Shown here: positions 1-6,705 of the stretch, in pieces
Layout of the letters: each line of letters starts with the position of its first letter
How positions within the stretch are numbered: the stretch's first letter is position 1
DNA from: Pseudomonadota bacterium
GTDB taxonomy: Bacteria; Pseudomonadota; Alphaproteobacteria; Rhizobiales; Rhizobiaceae
Direction: 5' to 3'
NCBI GenBank assembly: GCA_003242525.1
Contig: QGUU01000001.1
Coordinates: 1-18,863, forward strand
DNA length: 18,863 bases
Notes under the pieces: model-generated
Told to the model about the DNA's origin: nothing
The model's database searches: none
The model's input: only the letters and a program-made list of their open reading frames with translations
Program-made: the position numbers and the translations under genes

Positions 1-11
1 TCGTGGGGTAA

Positions 12-287
12 AACGCGCGCTTTGCGCCCCTCCCGAATTGCACCGGCATTGCGGTGAGTTTCGGGGTGGCTGGCGGCAGGGTCTGGGCGTTTGAGAACCC
101 CGATGCCGGTATCGTCGAAGCGGACGAGACTGACTACCGGCGTTGCCTGGAAGTGCAGTTGCCCTATCTCGGTCCGGTGAAGGGCTTCTATACTGACTGG
201 ACACCACTGGCTGACCGGCCGGGCCTGTTTCCGGAGGATTTGGACGAGGACGATCCGTGGCAGTTCCGCAACATACTGGTACGGTAA
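12..287 (+). pseudogene. C-terminal fragment of homospermidine synthase, frame interrupted at the window edge
   Basis: The readable 77 residues from the GTG at 54 carry the end of homospermidine synthase as I remember the family: a GGRVWAFENPDAGIVEADE segment, then YRRCLEVQLPYLGPVKG, YTDWTPL, and a PED...DPWQFRNILVR terminus. The enzyme makes homospermidine from putrescine or spermidine with NAD+ in the cytoplasm. Family-like residues (PNCTGIAV) continue upstream of the GTG, back to about base 33. There is no Shine-Dalgarno sequence before 54, so the GTG is not a convincing start. The same frame is closed by TAA at 9-11, next to runs of G and A. This is therefore the tail of a longer gene, either broken by a frameshift or nonsense change or affected by a sequence error at the edge. 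A gene caller may list it as a short CDS at 54-287. The family call is fairly sure; the pseudogene status is not. Confidence 0.55.
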
Positions 288-372
288 GCCCCCTCTGGAC
301 CCTGCCCCATGCCTTGCAATCGCCCGGAAATCAGGTGAATGAAGAGATGCGGACCGAGGAGAGGATTTGCTC

Positions 373-750
373 ATGACCAACACGCTGAGATTGTTTGCGG
401 TCGGCCTGGCTGCCGCTGGCGCGCTGGCCCTTGCCGGATGTCAGAGCGGCGGACCTTCCGCGCCCTCGATGCGATCGGCGCCCAGCGGAGTCGAAGGCTC
501 CTGGATTGACGCGCAGGGCACCGGCCTCTCCACGCTTTCGGCAGGCCGCTTCCAGACTGTTGCCACTGACACCGGACAGAAACTTGCCGACGGCAGCTAT
601 ACGCTTACCGGCGCGACCTCGGTCCAGATCACCGGTACTTCGCTGATCCGCCAGTCGCCGATCAGCTTCAACTGCCTGCTCGTTTCGACAAACCAGCTGA
701 ACTGCACCAGCGCGACCGGCCAGAACTTCGTCCTGACGCGTCGCGCCTGA
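373..750 (+). CDS. omp10: Omp10-like outer membrane lipoprotein
   Basis: This 125-aa protein has a lipoprotein signal peptide ending in the lipobox LAGC, so Cys23 should be the lipidated first residue of the mature chain. It has no Asp at +2, which fits outer-membrane sorting. The body resembles Brucella Omp10 as I remember it: a GVEGSW motif (residues 39-44), a TDT..KLA(D/E)G.Y segment (65-76), a Cys pair at 101 and 111 in a NC.LVS..QLNCTS pattern, and a terminal LTRR. Length matches Omp10 (about 126 aa). The ATG at 373 is preferred over the upstream TTG at 367 because a GAGAGGA ribosome-binding site sits just before it and the signal peptide is complete from there. Omp10 is a surface antigen in Brucella; its biochemical role is not established. 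A strong hairpin follows at 796-819, so it is probably a single-gene unit. Confidence 0.85.
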   Translation: MTNTLRLFAVGLAAAGALALAGCQSGGPSAPSMRSAPSGVEGSWIDAQGTGLSTLSAGRFQTVATDTGQKLADGSYTLTGATSVQITGTSLIRQSPISFNCLLVSTNQLNCTSATGQNFVLTRRA

Positions 751-795
751 GGGCGCCCGCAGCCGGCCCGGCGCTGTCCATTCCATCTGCAGCCT

Positions 796-819
796 CAGGG
801 CGGCCCGTCGGGCCGCCTG
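796..819 (+). terminator. Terminator-like hairpin after omp10
   Basis: An 8-bp perfect G/C stem (GGCGGCCC at 799-806 with GGGCCGCC at 810-817) closes on a 3-nt loop. It is extended by CA/TG outside one bulged G at 798. It begins 45 bases after the omp10 stop. No clear T-run follows, so termination would rely on the stem alone or on Rho. Confidence 0.5.
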
Positions 820-885
820 AATCTGCTTGCCACAGCGAAATAGCGGTGTGAACATGAAGCCGCTCGGCCCATTCGATACCGGCCG

Positions 886-901
886 GGCGGGTATGCCCGC
901 C
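886..901 (+). other. GC-rich hairpin in the leader of the 5'-nucleotidase gene
   Basis: GGCGGG (886-891) and CCCGCC (896-901) form a perfect 6-bp stem with a 4-nt loop, 23 bases upstream of the ATG at 925 and just before the ribosome-binding site. ACC (878-880) and GGT (902-904) could extend it around a bulge. It may belong to the mRNA leader or be a second terminator element; no T-run is present. The rest of 751-924 shows no gene. Confidence 0.3.
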
Positions 902-924
902 GGTCGATCCAACCGGAGAGGACC

Positions 925-2811
925 ATGAAAAAGCTCGCCACCGTCGCCGCTCTTTCAGCTTCCGCCCTGGCCTTTTGCGCGGGATCGGCCCTTGCCGACT
1001 ACACGCTCAACATTCTCCACTTCAACGACTGGCACAGCCGCATCGAGTCGAACAACAGATATGAATCGACGTGCTCGGCCGATGAGGAGCAGAAAGGCGA
1101 ATGCTTCGGTGGCGCCGCGCGCCTGATCACCGCCATCAACAGGGAGCGCAGCAGGCTTGAGGGCCAGAATGTCATTCTGCTCAACGCCGGCGACAATTTT
1201 CAGGGATCGCTCTTCTACACCACCTACAAGGGTGAGGCCGAAACGGAGTTCCTCAACCAGATAAAGCCGGATGCGGCGACACTGGGCAATCATGAATTCG
1301 ACGACGGCGAGGCGGCGCTTGTTCCCTATCTCGACAAGGCCCGGTTCCCCGTGGTGAGCGCCAATGTCAACGCCAACGAACAGTCCGGCGCGCATGGCAA
1401 GATCAAGCCTTCACTGGTCCTGGAAGTTGGTGGGGAGAAGATCGGCATCGTCGGCGCTGTCACGAACGATACGCCCGAGATCGCCTCACCCGGCCCCAAC
1501 ATCGTCATCGAGGACGATGTCAGGTCCATCACCGCGCAGGTGGAGGAATTGCAGAAGCAGGGCGTGAACAAGATCATCGCCCTGACCCATATAGGCTATC
1601 CACGCGAACGCGACGTGATCGCCAGAATACCCGGCGTCGACATTGTGGTGGGCGGCCACTCCCATTCGCTTTTGTCGAACAGCGACCCGGCGGCCGAAGG
1701 CCCCTACCCGACCATGGTGGACAATCCCGGAGGCTATAAGGTGCCGGTCGTGCAGGCTGCATCCTATTCGAAGTATCTTGGCGCCATCCGCATCGTTTTC
1801 GACGATGACGGAGTGGTCAAGGAAGCTGCCGGCGAGCCGATACCCCTCGACAAGTCCATCGAGCCGGACCCGGCAGTGCTCGCCCGCATCAAGGAACTCG
1901 GCGCCCCAATCGAGGAACTGAAGGCCCGCGAGGTCGGTGAGACGACCGCTGCGATCGACGGCAGCCGCGAAACCTGCAGGCAGCGCGAATGCGAGATGGG
2001 AAATCTCGTTTCCGATGCCGTGCTTGACCGGGTGAAGGACCAGGGAGTCACGATAGTCTTCACCAATAGCGGCGGGCTGCGCGCATCGATCGACCAGGGC
2101 AAGGTGACGATGGGCGACGTGCTGACCGTTCTGCCATTTCAGAACACGATCGCGACGTTCAAGCTTGACGGCTCGGACATTGTCGCCGCGCTGGAAAACG
2201 GCGCGAGCCAGCTGGAGGAAGGCGCCGGTCGATTCGCCCAGGTCGCAGGGCTGAAATACGCATTCGACCGCAGCAAGCCTGCCGGCAGCCGCATCAGCGA
2301 CGTCCAGGTGATGGAAGACGGTGCATGGAAGCCCATCGACGAGAAGAAGGAATATATCGTCGCCGCCAACAATTACGTCCGGCAGGGCGGCGATGGTTAC
2401 GATGTTTTCGCCGAAAGGGCCCGCGACGCCTATGACTATGGTCCGGGCCTCGAGCAGGTCGTGGCGGACTATATCGCGGCCCACAGCCCCTACACGCCTA
2501 AGCTGGATGGGCGCATCACTGAAATCGGTGCCGCGATAGAGGCCGCGCCGGAGGAGCCCGCCAAGCCGGCGCCGATGCCCGCTGAGACGGCGCCGGCAGT
2601 AGAGCCCGACCAGCCGTCGGCGTCAGCCTCTGCCGACCTTGGCGCAGAAAGCGCAACCAGCCATGTGCTTGTAAAGGGCGACACATATTGGGATCTGGCC
2701 GTCAGCTACTACGGCAAAGGCACGATGTGGAAAAAGATCGGCGATGCCAATCCGGACTACGAGCCGCGCAGGCTTCCCATCGGGGCCGCCGTGACGATTC
2801 CTGCCAGGTAA
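925..2811 (+). CDS. Periplasmic 5'-nucleotidase / metallophosphatase with C-terminal LysM-like domain
   Basis: This 628-aa protein is exported by a signal peptide, probably cut after ALA at residue 24. The calcineurin-like metallophosphatase domain (about 27-310) has every expected metal and catalytic motif: HFNDWH (Asp35, His37), NAGDNFQGS (Asp90), GNHEFDDG (Asn122, His123), LTHIG (His222) and GGHSH (His245, His247). The 5'-nucleotidase C-terminal domain follows (about 330-530), with GNLVSDA, TNSGGLRASI, LPFQNT and the substrate-site NYVRQGGDGYD (483-493). It should hydrolyse nucleotides or related phosphoesters outside the inner membrane, like UshA. After an Ala/Pro/Glu-rich linker (about 538-578), the last 50 residues look like a LysM peptidoglycan-binding module. 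Cys50/Cys60 and Cys351/Cys356 could form disulfides. GGAGAGG before the ATG supports this start. The exact substrate cannot be read from sequence. Confidence 0.88.
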   Translation: MKKLATVAALSASALAFCAGSALADYTLNILHFNDWHSRIESNNRYESTCSADEEQKGECFGGAARLITAINRERSRLEGQNVILLNAGDNFQGSLFYTTYKGEAETEFLNQIKPDAATLGNHEFDDGEAALVPYLDKARFPVVSANVNANEQSGAHGKIKPSLVLEVGGEKIGIVGAVTNDTPEIASPGPNIVIEDDVRSITAQVEELQKQGVNKIIALTHIGYPRERDVIARIPGVDIVVGGHSHSLLSNSDPAAEGPYPTMVDNPGGYKVPVVQAASYSKYLGAIRIVFDDDGVVKEAAGEPIPLDKSIEPDPAVLARIKELGAPIEELKAREVGETTAAIDGSRETCRQRECEMGNLVSDAVLDRVKDQGVTIVFTNSGGLRASIDQGKVTMGDVLTVLPFQNTIATFKLDGSDIVAALENGASQLEEGAGRFAQVAGLKYAFDRSKPAGSRISDVQVMEDGAWKPIDEKKEYIVAANNYVRQGGDGYDVFAERARDAYDYGPGLEQVVADYIAAHSPYTPKLDGRITEIGAAIEAAPEEPAKPAPMPAETAPAVEPDQPSASASADLGAESATSHVLVKGDTYWDLAVSYYGKGTMWKKIGDANPDYEPRRLPIGAAVTIPAR

Positions 2812-2934
2812 GGCGATTTGAACCCGCCTCCCGCGCCCATGAATGGGCGGATACGGCTCCCGCGGGGTGCGGCCACACGCAGCATTGCAACGTGACCCCA
2901 CATGGCTAGGGTCGCGCCTCCAGGAGATTTTGCG

Positions 2935-3990
2935 ATGACCCCCGCCACATCCGCTGCTACAGAAGCCTCTACGCCGCGCGCCGTCGGCAAAAGCACGTCG
3001 AGCGCCGGCAAGATCGGTGTACTGCTTGTCAACCTCGGCACGCCGGACGGCACCAGCTTCGTGCCTATGTGGCGTTATCTGCGCGAATTTCTTTCTGATC
3101 AGCGCGTCATCGAGCTCAGCAAGCTGCGCTGGTATCCCATCCTTTACGGCATCGTCCTGATGACGCGGCCGAAGAGTTCGGGCGCCAATTACGAACTGAT
3201 CTGGAATCGCGAACGCAACGAGTCGCCGCTGCTCACCTTCACGCGGGCACAGCAGGAGAAACTGGCTGAAGCGCTGGCCGACCTGCCCGGCGTCACCGTC
3301 GACTATGCAATGCGGTACGGCAACCCCTCTACCGCAAGCGTCGTGGAACGGCTTGTGGCCCAAGGTTGCGAGCGCCTGCTCGCCTTCCCGCTCTATCCGC
3401 AATATTCGGCGACGACATCTGCCACCGCAACCGACCAGCTATTCCGCGCGCTCATGAAGATAAGGCACGTTCCAGCGCTTCGGACCGTGCCGCCCTACTA
3501 TGACGAACCGGTCTATATCGAGGCGCTCGCCAGCTCGATCGAAAAGCATCTGGCGCAACTGGATTTCGAGCCCGAGGTGGTGCTCGCCTCCTATCACGGC
3601 ATTCCGGTATCCTATTCGCAGAAGGGAGACCCCTATCGCTCCCATTGCCTGGAAACCAGCCGCCTGCTGCGCGAGAGGCTGGGCTGGAGCGAGGACAGGC
3701 TGATGACGACCTTCCAGTCGCGTTTCGGCAGAGACGAATGGCTGCAGCCTTACACTGACGCGACGGTGGCCGGACTGCCGAAGAAGGGCGTCAAGCGCAT
3801 CGCCGTCATCAATCCCGGCTTCTCCGTCGATTGCATCGAGACGCTGGACGAGATCGGCCGCGAGGTGTGCGAGGAGTTCCTGGAGGCCGGCGGCGAGAAA
3901 TTCTCCCACATTCCATGTCTCAACGACAGCCCGGAAGGCATGGCCGTTCTGGAGACGCTGGTGCGCCGGGAATTGAAAGGCTGGGTCTGA
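2935..3990 (+). CDS. hemH: Ferrochelatase (protoheme ferro-lyase)
   Basis: Ferrochelatase inserts Fe2+ into protoporphyrin IX, the last step of heme synthesis, at the cytoplasmic face of the membrane. Family marks in order are VLLVNLGTPDG near the N terminus, the signature around LASYHGIPVSYSQKGDPY with the metal-site His at residue 221, and NPGFSVDCIETLDEI with the conserved Glu at 302. At 351 aa it has the usual bacterial length. An upstream in-frame ATG at 2902 would add 11 residues, but CAGGAG at 2921-2926 is correctly spaced for the ATG at 2935, so I chose the latter. It lies 123 bp after the nucleotidase gene, with a small inverted repeat (CGCCCAT/ATGGGCG, 2834-2849) between them. The gene looks intact. 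Confidence 0.96.
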   Translation: MTPATSAATEASTPRAVGKSTSSAGKIGVLLVNLGTPDGTSFVPMWRYLREFLSDQRVIELSKLRWYPILYGIVLMTRPKSSGANYELIWNRERNESPLLTFTRAQQEKLAEALADLPGVTVDYAMRYGNPSTASVVERLVAQGCERLLAFPLYPQYSATTSATATDQLFRALMKIRHVPALRTVPPYYDEPVYIEALASSIEKHLAQLDFEPEVVLASYHGIPVSYSQKGDPYRSHCLETSRLLRERLGWSEDRLMTTFQSRFGRDEWLQPYTDATVAGLPKKGVKRIAVINPGFSVDCIETLDEIGREVCEEFLEAGGEKFSHIPCLNDSPEGMAVLETLVRRELKGWV

Positions 3991-4076
3991 CTGGCCGCTT
4001 TTGCTCCAGTGAGCCGGAGCGCGATTGTAAACGCCGCAAAAACACTCTTAAGTAGCCGAATGGTCTGATCATGATT

Positions 4077-4093
4077 GGACCGAACGGTGGTCC
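4077..4093 (+). other. Small inverted repeat in the qmcA leader
   Basis: GGACC (4077-4081) and GGTCC (4089-4093) form a 5-bp stem with a 7-nt loop just upstream of the GAGGGAG ribosome-binding site of qmcA. It could be leader structure or an operator half-site pair; nothing decides between them. The rest of 3991-4108 holds only a weak 5-bp GCTCC/GGAGC hairpin (4003-4020) after hemH and a poor -35/-10 match (TTGTAA at 4025, TTAAGT at 4048). Confidence 0.2.
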
Positions 4094-4108
4094 CTGAGGG
4101 AGATATTC

Positions 4109-5059
4109 ATGAGTTTCAGCGGGTTCGACATCGCGATCCTGGTCCTCGTCGCCCTAGTCATCATTCTGCTTTTCAAGGGCATCCGGACGGTTCCGCAGGG
4201 TTACAATTACACTGTCGAGCGGTTCGGCCGTTACGTGAAGACGCTCCAGCCGGGCCTGAACATCATCAACCCCATCTTCGAGCGCATCGGCGCCAGGATG
4301 AACATGATGGAACAGGTTCTGGACGTACCCACGCAGGAGATCATCACCAAGGACAACGCCATCGTCAGCGTGGACGGCGTCGCCTTCTATCAGGTCCTGA
4401 ATGCCGCACAGGCAGCCTATCAGGTCGCCGGCCTGGAAAACGCCATCCTGAACCTGACCATGACAAATATCCGCACCGTCATGGGTTCAATGGACCTGGA
4501 TGAGCTCCTTTCCAACCGAGACACCATCAACGAGCGCCTGCTGCGCGTGGTGGACGAAGCCGCTCATCCGTGGGGAATCAAGATGACCCGCGTCGAGATC
4601 AAGGACATCAATCCGCCCGCCAATCTGGTTGAGTCCATGGCCCGTCAGATGATGGCCGAGCGGGACAAGCGCGCGCAGATCCTGCAAGCCGAAGGCCTCA
4701 AGCAATCCCAGATTCTCGAAGCCGAGGGACGGCGCGAGGCCGCCTTCCGCGACGCCGAAGCGCGCGAACGCTCCGCCGAAGCGGAGGCAAGGGCAACGCA
4801 GGTCGTTTCCGAGGCAATTTCGCGCGGCGACATCCAGGCGCTGAACTATTTCGTAGCCCAGAAATATACCGAAGCGTTGGCCAAGATTGCATCGGCGACC
4901 AATTCCAAGATCGTGCTGATGCCGCTTGAAGCCTCGTCGCTGATCGGCACGCTGGGCGGCATAGGCGAGATTGCCCGCGAAGTGTTCAAGCCGGACGGCT
5001 CCGGCGCCGGTCAGCGGCAGCCCGCGCGACCACCCGTCGTCAGGCCCGGCGACAACTGA
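4109..5059 (+). CDS. qmcA: SPFH/Band 7 stomatin-like membrane protein, QmcA family
   Basis: This 316-aa protein has one N-terminal membrane anchor (about 7-23). A Band 7/SPFH domain follows (about 25-190), with the paraslipin start [16 protein letters not shown], the [13 protein letters not shown] strand and the [26 protein letters not shown] segment. An Ala/Glu/Arg-rich coiled coil runs from about 175 to 235, then [11 protein letters not shown] and the hallmark [11 protein letters not shown] short Pro/Gly tail ends the protein. Members form large oligomers in the inner membrane and are linked to membrane quality control and proteases such as FtsH. The ATG has a GAGGGAG site upstream. Only 20 bp separate its stop from the NfeD gene, the usual SPFH-NfeD pair, so both are probably co-transcribed. 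Whether hemH transcription reads into it is unclear. Confidence 0.93.
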   Translation: MSFSGFDIAILVLVALVIILLFKGIRTVPQGYNYTVERFGRYVKTLQPGLNIINPIFERIGARMNMMEQVLDVPTQEIITKDNAIVSVDGVAFYQVLNAAQAAYQVAGLENAILNLTMTNIRTVMGSMDLDELLSNRDTINERLLRVVDEAAHPWGIKMTRVEIKDINPPANLVESMARQMMAERDKRAQILQAEGLKQSQILEAEGRREAAFRDAEARERSAEAEARATQVVSEAISRGDIQALNYFVAQKYTEALAKIASATNSKIVLMPLEASSLIGTLGGIGEIAREVFKPDGSGAGQRQPARPPVVRPGDN

Positions 5060-5079
5060 TCGCGCAACGGGAGGTCGCC

Positions 5080-5547
5080 ATGATCGGCCGCATCGTCCTG
5101 GAACTTGGGCCATGGAACTGGATGGTCCTGGGCATCATCCTGCTGGTCCTGGAAATCGTGTTGCCGGGCGTCTTCCTGGTGTGGATCGGCATCGCTTCCC
5201 TGATCGTCGGCGCGATTTCGATTTTCGCCTGGGAGTCGGGTTTCTGGACGTGGCAGACGCAGGTGCTGCTGTTCCTTGTCCTGTCCGTGGCCTCCGCCTT
5301 CGCTGGCCGGCGGCTGGCAGGCCCACGCAAGGATGATTCCGACCAGCCGCTTCTCAACCGTCGCGGCGACCAGTTGATCGGCCGCACCGCGACTCTGGCC
5401 GAACCGATCCGTAACGGTCGCGGCCGCATACAGCTTGGGGATACGCTCTGGCGTGTTTCGGGGCCGGACCTGCCGGCGGGCACCCGGGTCCGGGTTACGG
5501 CGGTCGCGGAGACCGAACTCGGACTGGTGGTCGAGCCGATTCCGTAG
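5080..5547 (+). CDS. NfeD-like membrane protein, partner of the SPFH protein
   Basis: This 155-aa protein has about three hydrophobic segments in its first half (roughly 14-31, 33-53 and 60-77). A soluble OB-fold-like NfeD C-terminal domain (about 92-155) contains LIGRTATLAEPIRNGRGRI, then DTLWRVSGPDLPAGTRVRV and a final TELGLVVEPI strand. This is the short NfeD form (YbbJ type) without the N-terminal serine-protease domain. Short NfeD proteins are almost always encoded beside SPFH proteins and are thought to cooperate with them in the inner membrane. GGGAGG lies 5 bp before the ATG at 5080. It is convergent with kdsD, whose stop codon is only 22 bp away. Confidence 0.9.
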   Translation: MIGRIVLELGPWNWMVLGIILLVLEIVLPGVFLVWIGIASLIVGAISIFAWESGFWTWQTQVLLFLVLSVASAFAGRRLAGPRKDDSDQPLLNRRGDQLIGRTATLAEPIRNGRGRIQLGDTLWRVSGPDLPAGTRVRVTAVAETELGLVVEPIP

Positions 5548-5555
5548 GATGCGAC

Positions 5556-5578
5556 GCCGCCTCGCTTCCTCAGGCGGC
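5556..5578. terminator. Hairpin at the nfeD/kdsD tail-to-tail junction
   Basis: GCCGCCT (5556-5562) pairs perfectly with AGGCGGC (5572-5578) around a 9-nt loop. It overlaps the last codons of kdsD and lies just after the nfeD stop. It could act as a terminator for nfeD and, less likely, for kdsD. There is no T-run on either side. Confidence 0.4.
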
Positions 5579-6571
5579 TCCGATCCTCAGCAGGTCGTGG
5601 AAATGCACGAGGCCGATGGGGCGGTTGCCTTCAACCACGACCAGCGCACCGATCTTGTTTTCGTTCAGATAGGCAATCGCGGCTCCCGCCGACATGTCGG
5701 GGGGCACCGTTTTCGGCGTCCGGGTCATGATCTCCTCCACCGCGACATCCTTGAGATTGCGGTGCAGGTTGCGCGCAAGGTCGCCGTCAGTGACGATTCC
5801 GGCAAGGCACCCCTCCCCGTCCACTACGACAACGCAACCCACCTTCTTGTTGGAGAGCGTCATCACGGCCTCTGGCATGGTGGTACCCAGCTTGACCAGC
5901 GGCACCTCGTCACCCGTGCGCATGATCTGGGACAGATGCGTCAGCGTGGCACCCAGCTTCCCTCCTGGATGGAAGGTGCGGAAATGTTCGGGTGTAAAGC
6001 CCCGCGCCTCCAGTAGCGCCATGGCCAGCGCGTCGCCCAGCGCAAGCTGAAGCAGGGCTGAGGTGGTGGGGGCCAGGCCGTGCGGGCAGGCTTCTGCCAC
6101 CTTCGGCAGGGTTAGGACAATGTCCGCCTCCCGTGCGAGCGAGGAGGTCTCCCCGGAGGTCAGCGCCATCAGCGGAATACTGAAGCGCCGCGAGTAGCCG
6201 ACAATGCCGCGCAATTCCGGGCTCTCGCCGGACCATGACATGGCGAGGACCGCATCGTCCGGCGTAATCATGCCGAGATCGCCGTGATTTGCTTCCACCG
6301 GATGGACGAAAAAGGCCGGCGTGCCGGTGGACGCGAGCGTTGCGGCAATCTTGGAGCCGACATGGCCGCTCTTTCCAATACCGGTCACCACGACCCGGCC
6401 GCGGATGCCGGAAATCAGCTCCACTGCATCGGCAAATGGCCGGGAAAGGCCGTTTTCCAGGGCCGCCGAAAGCGCATCGATGCCCGCGCGTTCCGTTGCG
6501 ATGGTACGAAGGGCCGAACTGATGGCGGCGGTGCGGTCCGCCTGCGGTCTGCGCGATGAAGAGGCTTTCAT
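5570..6571 (-). CDS. kdsD: Arabinose-5-phosphate isomerase, KpsF/GutQ/KdsD family
   Basis: This 333-aa enzyme converts ribulose 5-phosphate to arabinose 5-phosphate, the first step toward Kdo for lipopolysaccharide, in the cytoplasm. The SIS sugar-isomerase domain (about 45-190) holds GIGKSGHVG (64-72, Lys67), ASTGTPAFFVHP, SWSGESPE (112-119, Glu116), the VAEACPHGLAPT segment (Glu160) and HPGGKLG (201-207, His201). These match the Lys/Glu/Glu/His catalytic set described for E. coli KdsD. Two CBS domains follow (about 215-270 and 280-330), ending FHDLLRIG. The frame stays open to an ATG at 6661, but the protein from the ATG at 6571 has the family length (E. coli KdsD is 328 aa). Neither start has a strong ribosome-binding site. 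It is divergent from the barrel gene and outside any obvious Kdo operon. Confidence 0.92.
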   Translation of the reverse strand: MKASSSRRPQADRTAAISSALRTIATERAGIDALSAALENGLSRPFADAVELISGIRGRVVVTGIGKSGHVGSKIAATLASTGTPAFFVHPVEANHGDLGMITPDDAVLAMSWSGESPELRGIVGYSRRFSIPLMALTSGETSSLAREADIVLTLPKVAEACPHGLAPTTSALLQLALGDALAMALLEARGFTPEHFRTFHPGGKLGATLTHLSQIMRTGDEVPLVKLGTTMPEAVMTLSNKKVGCVVVVDGEGCLAGIVTDGDLARNLHRNLKDVAVEEIMTRTPKTVPPDMSAGAAIAYLNENKIGALVVVEGNRPIGLVHFHDLLRIGAA

Positions 6572-6657
6572 GAAACGACGCGTTAGCGCCTCGTTTCTGC
6601 TTTGTCCATTGCAATCGCTTGCCAGTGCTGCGGCCGCACCCTTCAACCCTCCGTTAA

Positions 6658-6687
6658 CCATCGCTGTTTACGGTCCGGTAACGATGG
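6658..6687. promoter_or_regulatory. Interrupted inverted repeat in the kdsD / barrel-gene divergent region
   Basis: In the 134 bp between the two divergent starts, CCATCG (6658-6663) and TTAC (6668-6671) are mirrored by GTAA (6678-6681) and CGATGG (6682-6687). The centre is 6 nt and the left arm has a 4-nt bulge. A GTTAAC palindrome (6653-6658) abuts it. It begins 19 bp upstream of the barrel-gene ATG, so it could be an operator or a leader hairpin for that gene. If the kdsD start were the ATG at 6661, the repeat would overlap it. No clear -35/-10 pair was found here. Confidence 0.3.
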
Positions 6688-6705
6688 CGCGCCCGCGCCG
6701 CAGGG

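Noticed and set aside
2834..2849. CGCCCAT/ATGGGCG hairpin before hemH as a terminator
   Set aside because: The perfect stem has only a 2-nt centre, lacks a T-run and is a simple palindrome likely by chance; mentioned in the hemH entry only.
2902..2934. Upstream ATG at 2902 as the hemH start
   Set aside because: It lacks a ribosome-binding site, whereas the ATG at 2935 has CAGGAG at proper spacing; the extra 11 residues are not needed by the family.
6653..6671. Possible CtrA-type site (TTAA-N7-TTAA) before the barrel gene
   Set aside because: The second half is not TTAA at the required 7-bp spacing; only a looser TTTA at 9 bp is present.
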